This document shows, in pieces, positions 60,234 through 64,000 of a stretch of 64,000 nt of DNA; position 1 is the first letter of the stretch, and the number at the start of each line of letters is the position of its first letter. The notes beneath the pieces were generated by a model that saw only the letters and a program-made list of their open reading frames with translations, did no database searches and had not been told where the DNA came from. Source of the stretch: CAXBNB01 sp040222275 (lineage in GTDB: Bacteria; Bacteroidota; Bacteroidia; Cytophagales; Cyclobacteriaceae); contig JAVKDJ010000049.1 of NCBI GenBank assembly GCA_040222275.1, positions 62,001-126,000 of the forward strand. Reading direction: 5' to 3'. The translations under genes were made by a program, and so were the position numbers.

Positions 60234-63200
60234 AATGCCCTAACAGCCCGGATGGCAGATTCCTGGCTCTTAAGGCCATTACTGGATACTGTCCCCTTGG
60301 TAAAATCATAATAAAAGGCATTGTTGAGGCCAAACTCGGTCGAACTCCAATAACTTTTGGTAGCGCTCAGTTCTGTGGTAGTAGATTCATCATCCAATGC
60401 CAACGCCTTGTTTAGCTCATATCTATTGATCCATATTTTATTCAACTCGTCGATAGCAGGTAAATACCAATCGGTAAAACCTCCTCCGGTATATTCATCA
60501 CAGAGTTTGGACGCATCACCTGTTACTGCTCCGGGAACAATCGCTGTGGTATTGCCCTTTCCATTCCATGAACTTTTGCTGCCCACTAAGGAACCAAGCT
60601 GGCCCCAGGAAGCGCCTTCACTTATATCAGCAGTGCTCACTACCAAGCCATTTTGTCCTGTTTCATCTACCCAAAAAACTATACCTCCAGCAAAAAATTC
60701 CCCTACGTAATGCTTTGTCGCAGTACCATTGGCTACTGAAGTAAGGTCAACGCTTCCGCCATCTTCAAGGGTGAGTGTATATCCTGAAAGTGAGAGCGCC
60801 TGATTGTCTGTATTGTCAAGGTAAGCTGTCAGGTCCACATCCCCACCATCTTCTAGACTTAGCTGATTTCCCCTTAATACCATTTGCTGGTTGTCAGTGT
60901 TGTCCAGATACCCGCCAAGGCTGATCGTGGAAGTATTACCACTGATGGACAGTACATTGTCGGCCAACGTTAGGGCCTGCTCGTCCGTATCGACCAAAAA
61001 GCCTGTCAGGTCAACTGTCCCTCCATTTTCAAGGGACAGGCTACTGCCTACCAAAGACAAAACCTGTTCGTCTGTGTTGTCCAGATAGCCAGAAAGGCTG
61101 ATCGTGGAGGTATTGCCACTGATGGACAGTACGTTGTTGGCCAACGATAGCCCTTGCTCGTCTGTGTCTATCAAAAAGCCTGACAAATCAACCGAACCGC
61201 CATCTTCCAAAGAAAGGCTGGTTCCTGTTAAAGAAAGTACCTGATCATCGGTATTGTCCAGGAATCCTCCCAGGTCAATGGGTGTACCATCTCCGGTAAG
61301 GGAAAGGGTGTTGCCCACAAATTCCAGCACCTGGTTATCGGTGTTGTCTAAAAAGCCGGTCAGGTCAACTGTCCCGCCATTTTCAAGGGACAGGCTGCTG
61401 CCTACCAAGGACAAAACCTGTTCGTCTGTGTTGTCCAGATAGCCAGAAAGGCTGATCGTAGAGGTATTGCCACTGATGGACAGTACGTTGTTGGCCAACG
61501 ATAGTGCCTGCTCGTCTGTGTCTATCAAAAATCCTGATAAATCAACCGAGCCACCATCTTCCAAAGAAAGACTGGTCCCTGTTAAAGAAAGTACCTGGTC
61601 ATCGGTATTGTCCAGGAATCCTGTCAGGTCGATGGGTGTACCATCTCCGGTTAGGGAAAGTGTGTTGCCCACAAATTCCAGCACCTGGTTGTCGGTGTTG
61701 TCTAAAAAGCCGGTCAAGTCAACTTCACCTCCATTTTCAAGGGAAAGGCTGCTGCCTACCAAGGACAAAACCTGTTCGTCTGTGTTGTCCAGATAGCCAG
61801 AAAGGCTGATCGTGGAGGTGTTCCCGCTGATGGACAGTACATTATCGGCCAGCGACAGTGCCTGTTTGTCTGTGTCAACCAAAAAGCCCGATAAATCAAC
61901 CGAACCGCCATCTTCCAAGGATAGGCTCGTGCCAATCAGGGATAAGGCCTGGTCATCGGTATTGTCGAGGAATCCCCCCAGGTCGATTGGAGTGCCATCG
62001 CCAGTCAGGGATAGTGTGTTGTTTATCAATTCGAGCACCTGGTTGTCGGTGTTGTCTAAAAAGCCAGTCAGGTCAACTTCACCCCCATTTTCAAGAGACA
62101 GGCTACTGCCTACCAAAGACAGTACCTGATCATCAGTGTTGTCCAGGTAACCGCCGAGACTGATCGTGGAGCTGTTGCCGCTGATGGACAGTACATTATC
62201 GGCAAGCGATAGCGCCTGCTCGTCTGTGTCTATCAAAAATCCTGATAGATCAACCGAGCCGCCATCCTCCAAAGAAAGGCTGGTTCCTGTTAAAGAAAGT
62301 ACCTGGTCATCAGTATTGTCAAGGAATCCCGTCAGGTCGATGGGTGTACCGTCCCCGGTAAGGGAAAGGGTGTTGCCCACAAATTCCAGCACCTGGTTGT
62401 CAGTGTTGTCTAAAAAGCCTGTCAGGTCAACTTCACCGCCATTTTCAAGGGATAGGCTCGTGCCTGTCAGTGAAAGTACCTGATCATCGGTATTGTCCAG
62501 GAATCCCCCCAGGTCGATAGGTGTGCCATCCCCTGTCAGGGATAGTTTATTGTTTACAAATTCCAATATCTGATTGTCCGTGTTGTCCAGATAATTACTA
62601 AGGTCTATAGACCCTCCATTTTCCAACGAGAGGGTATTGTTTGTTAAGTTTAACAATTGATTGTCAGTATTATCCAAAAATACAGACAGGTCAATTTCCG
62701 AATCTGTTTTTGATAATTTTAAAATATTCTGAATCAACGTTAAAGATTGAATTTCGTCAATCTCGTCCTCACCCTGACTGATCACTGTAGGGAGTATGAC
62801 AGAGCCGCCATTTTCAAGAAACAACCGATTCCCTTCTATTGAAAGTTTTTGGTCATCCTTACTTAACAGATACTGGCTTAAATCCACAGGTGTATCATCA
62901 CCGGAAAGTTTTAATATCCCGGATTGAAAAGACAAATCCTGTAATTCATTACTGGGATCAGCATCTGCGTCTTCGTTGTTAAGGGTGTACTCGGAAACTG
63001 TTGCATAGGGCATTGACATAATGGGTACCCTTCCCGCCTCTCTGAAGTTATTTAAATCCGGGTCGAAAATAGCAAAAGCTAATTCCTTAGTACCTAGTTT
63101 CCAGTCTAGTGTTTCAAAGTTTCCAAAGACTGCCTCTCCGTTTCCTATGAGTAGGTTTACAACCCCAGTAGGTGATGTAGTTAACGCGTGTCGCTCAACA

Positions 63201-63373
63201 TACGCCTTCTCATTATTGTTGAAAATTATAACATTTATGGTAACACCTTTATTGGCAATTGGCTTATTATCGGCATCCAATACAGTATATCCCGTTTGAA
63301 AAAATCGTGGTACTTGCGTGTAAGCCAGGCTATATATCAAAAGCAGCAAGATGATTAAACTCAACTTTTTCAT
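60230..63373 (-). CDS. Fibre-like exported repeat protein with C-terminal DUF1566-like domain
   Basis: A 1047-residue protein with signal peptide (MKKLSLIILLLLIYSLAYTQ). Residues about 20-140 (VPRFFQTGYTVLDADNKPIA; KGVTINVIIFNNNEKAYVER; VPIMSMPYATVSEYTLN) form the N-terminal head common in Bacteroidota fibre proteins. Then about 22 clean repeats of alternating 29 and 30 residues follow, consensus DNTDxQxLSLxxxxLSLExG(G)xxxDLxGFL, plus a few degenerate ones first. The C-terminus (HYVGEFFAGGIVFWVDETGQ; GGFTDWYLPAIDELNKIWIN; YWSSTE; RAVRAF) is a DUF1566/Lcl_C-type domain. The protein has no T9SS CTD, but its upstream partner, overlapping by 4 bases, has one. A beta-helical fibre with Asp-rich turns (DxTD) that may bind calcium is inferred. 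Confidence 0.85.
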   Translation of the reverse strand: MKKLSLIILLLLIYSLAYTQVPRFFQTGYTVLDADNKPIANKGVTINVIIFNNNEKAYVERHALTTSPTGVVNLLIGNGEAVFGNFETLDWKLGTKELAFAIFDPDLNNFREAGRVPIMSMPYATVSEYTLNNEDADADPSNELQDLSFQSGILKLSGDDTPVDLSQYLLSKDDQKLSIEGNRLFLENGGSVILPTVISQGEDEIDEIQSLTLIQNILKLSKTDSEIDLSVFLDNTDNQLLNLTNNTLSLENGGSIDLSNYLDNTDNQILEFVNNKLSLTGDGTPIDLGGFLDNTDDQVLSLTGTSLSLENGGEVDLTGFLDNTDNQVLEFVGNTLSLTGDGTPIDLTGFLDNTDDQVLSLTGTSLSLEDGGSVDLSGFLIDTDEQALSLADNVLSISGNSSTISLGGYLDNTDDQVLSLVGSSLSLENGGEVDLTGFLDNTDNQVLELINNTLSLTGDGTPIDLGGFLDNTDDQALSLIGTSLSLEDGGSVDLSGFLVDTDKQALSLADNVLSISGNTSTISLSGYLDNTDEQVLSLVGSSLSLENGGEVDLTGFLDNTDNQVLEFVGNTLSLTGDGTPIDLTGFLDNTDDQVLSLTGTSLSLEDGGSVDLSGFLIDTDEQALSLANNVLSISGNTSTISLSGYLDNTDEQVLSLVGSSLSLENGGTVDLTGFLDNTDNQVLEFVGNTLSLTGDGTPIDLGGFLDNTDDQVLSLTGTSLSLEDGGSVDLSGFLIDTDEQGLSLANNVLSISGNTSTISLSGYLDNTDEQVLSLVGSSLSLENGGTVDLTGFLVDTDEQALTLADNVLSISGNTSTISLGGYLDNTDNQQMVLRGNQLSLEDGGDVDLTAYLDNTDNQALSLSGYTLTLEDGGSVDLTSVANGTATKHYVGEFFAGGIVFWVDETGQNGLVVSTADISEGASWGQLGSLVGSKSSWNGKGNTTAIVPGAVTGDASKLCDEYTGGGFTDWYLPAIDELNKIWINRYELNKALALDDESTTTELSATKSYWSSTEFGLNNAFYYDFTKGTVSSNGLKSQESAIRAVRAF
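60736..62671 (-). repeat. Tandem repeats of 87/90 bp arranged in a 354-bp super-repeat
   Basis: Within the fibre gene, units of 29 and 30 codons alternate, and four units (118 codons, 354 bp) form a higher-order repeat with near-identical DNA. For example the segment AGCCAGAAAGGCTGATCGT recurs at 61087 and 61441 (spacing 354) and again near 61795. Divergence between copies is low in the middle of the array and higher toward the protein's N-terminal side, indicating recent expansion by recombination. Confidence 0.92.
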
Positions 63374-63876
63374 AGCGATGATTTATTGAGTTTAACAATT
63401 TTGACAGGGTTATTTCCTTCCGGAAGGGTGAGCCTCGCAATGTATATACCATCAGAAAACTTCCTTAAATCAATCCTTTCACCCTTCATTATCCTTGGGT
63501 ATTCGCTAAGCACTTTACCGTTCAAATCCAAGACCTGAATTTTTTCAGTGTCGATGTTTACCGTTGCAAATTCAACCACAGGGTTCGGGTATATACTTAT
63601 GGCTTCAGGAATAATCACTTGTTGGTTAGGAATATCATTGAGGATTTCATGTCCCAGATAATAAGAAACCAGGCCAAATTTATCGTCTTGTTGAAATGAA
63701 GATCCGAATGGCACAGATTTCAAATACCCGCTTTGTGTCTCCCCGCCAAAGGCGAAAAAACCATGGCTCTCCAGAGTGACGCTTTGAGACCACCCAAAAG
63801 ATGGCACCAATATGGCCATCGACATCCCAAAGAAGGACTGAAAAAGAATTCTTTTAAAATTAGGAATTAACATCAT
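63370..63876 (-). CDS. Small exported protein with T9SS type A sorting domain
   Basis: A 168-residue protein with signal peptide (LFQSFFGMSMAILVPSFGWS). A short unique region (VTLESHGFFAFGGETQSGYL; FGLVSYYLGHEILNDIPNQQ) leads straight into a type A CTD: ISIYPNPVVEFATVNIDTEK, VLDLNGKVLSEYP, LRKFSDGIYIARLTLPEG, VKIVKLNK. The mature part is only about 65 residues, small for a T9SS cargo. Its stop overlaps the start of the repeat-fibre gene (ATGA), so the two are translationally coupled and probably act together, for instance as surface anchor and fibre (inference). Confidence 0.85.
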   Translation of the reverse strand: MMLIPNFKRILFQSFFGMSMAILVPSFGWSQSVTLESHGFFAFGGETQSGYLKSVPFGSSFQQDDKFGLVSYYLGHEILNDIPNQQVIIPEAISIYPNPVVEFATVNIDTEKIQVLDLNGKVLSEYPRIMKGERIDLRKFSDGIYIARLTLPEGNNPVKIVKLNKSSL

Positions 63877-64000
63877 TTTTTATTAACATTGTTTTGTATG
63901 GTATGCTTGCAGAGTAAAGCATAAACAAACCAACACACCAAGAGAATAACTATAGCCTTGAGACTGTCTTCTAATTGAAGGTGGTCTAAGGGGAAAATCT

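Noticed and set aside
61254..62483. Series of plus-strand ORFs of 62-109 codons opposite the repeat-fibre gene
   Set aside because: They recur with the same 354-bp period and exist only because the antisense strand of the repeat lacks stops. No start signals, and the real gene is on minus.
60736..62671. CRISPR array
   Set aside because: Regular spacing comes from protein-coding repeats of 87/90 bp without spacers; reading frame is open throughout.

Overview
The window comes from a member of the Bacteroidota, most likely the order Cytophagales. Evidence: long exported proteins with type IX secretion (T9SS) C-terminal domains, tandem TPR-LytS kinases with a LytTR regulator, DUF1080 lipoproteins, a DUF4834 protein, a FloA/NfeD pair, CarB without its allosteric domain, and promoters of the Bacteroidota form TTTG-N19-TAnnTTTG. 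No rRNA, tRNA, CRISPR array, insertion sequence or prophage was seen. Genus cannot be assigned from the sequence alone.

Layout. 1-2.9 kb: end of proS, then nfeD and floA, closed by a two-way terminator. 2.9-6.6 kb (minus): polA followed by a DUF1080 lipoprotein. 6.8-11.8 kb (minus): siroheme sulfite reductase, siroheme dehydrogenase/ferrochelatase, aguA and aguB, preceded by a leader encoding a 32-residue peptide with four consecutive Cys codons and an intrinsic terminator. 11.8-16.3 kb: glmM, a small Cys-rich membrane protein, mazG, ispF, a HEPN/MNT toxin-antitoxin pair and mnmD. 16.3-31.1 kb: a 2347-residue lamin-tail protein, asd, a THUMP-like methyltransferase, a TerB-like protein and a 1528-residue T9SS adhesin. 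31.3-38.4 kb (minus): LytTR regulator, two paralogous TPR histidine kinases, an MltF-type lytic transglycosylase and an alpha/beta hydrolase. 38.4-43.5 kb (minus): dxs, a DUF4834 protein and carB. 43.7-51.5 kb (plus): a lipoprotein, an AsmA-like protein, a second TerB-like protein, fadI, fadJ and an orphan exported protein. 51.5-55.5 kb (minus): the Anbu proteasome cluster (ATP-grasp, alpha-E, Anbu, transglutaminase). 55.8-57.5 kb: cysE-cysM. 57.6-63.9 kb: a TPR/PD40 protein resembling a truncated PorE, a second DUF1080 lipoprotein, a 1047-residue protein built of 29/30-residue repeats in a 354-bp super-repeat, and a small T9SS-CTD partner.

How parts fit together. Sulfite reductase, siroheme synthesis and cysE-cysM cover sulfite to cysteine, and the leader suggests the reductase is attenuated by charged tRNA-Cys. 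aguA and aguB convert agmatine to putrescine. dxs and ispF belong to the MEP isoprenoid pathway. fadI and fadJ form a beta-oxidation complex. The large repeat proteins and T9SS-tailed proteins make up a cell-surface set.

The strongest candidates for something little described are the four-Cys attenuator (11558-11742), the HEPN-like tail fused to sulfite reductase, the 354-bp super-repeat fibre gene with its T9SS-tailed partner, and the Anbu cluster, whose substrate remains unknown. All functional statements rest on reading motifs by eye; no database search was run.
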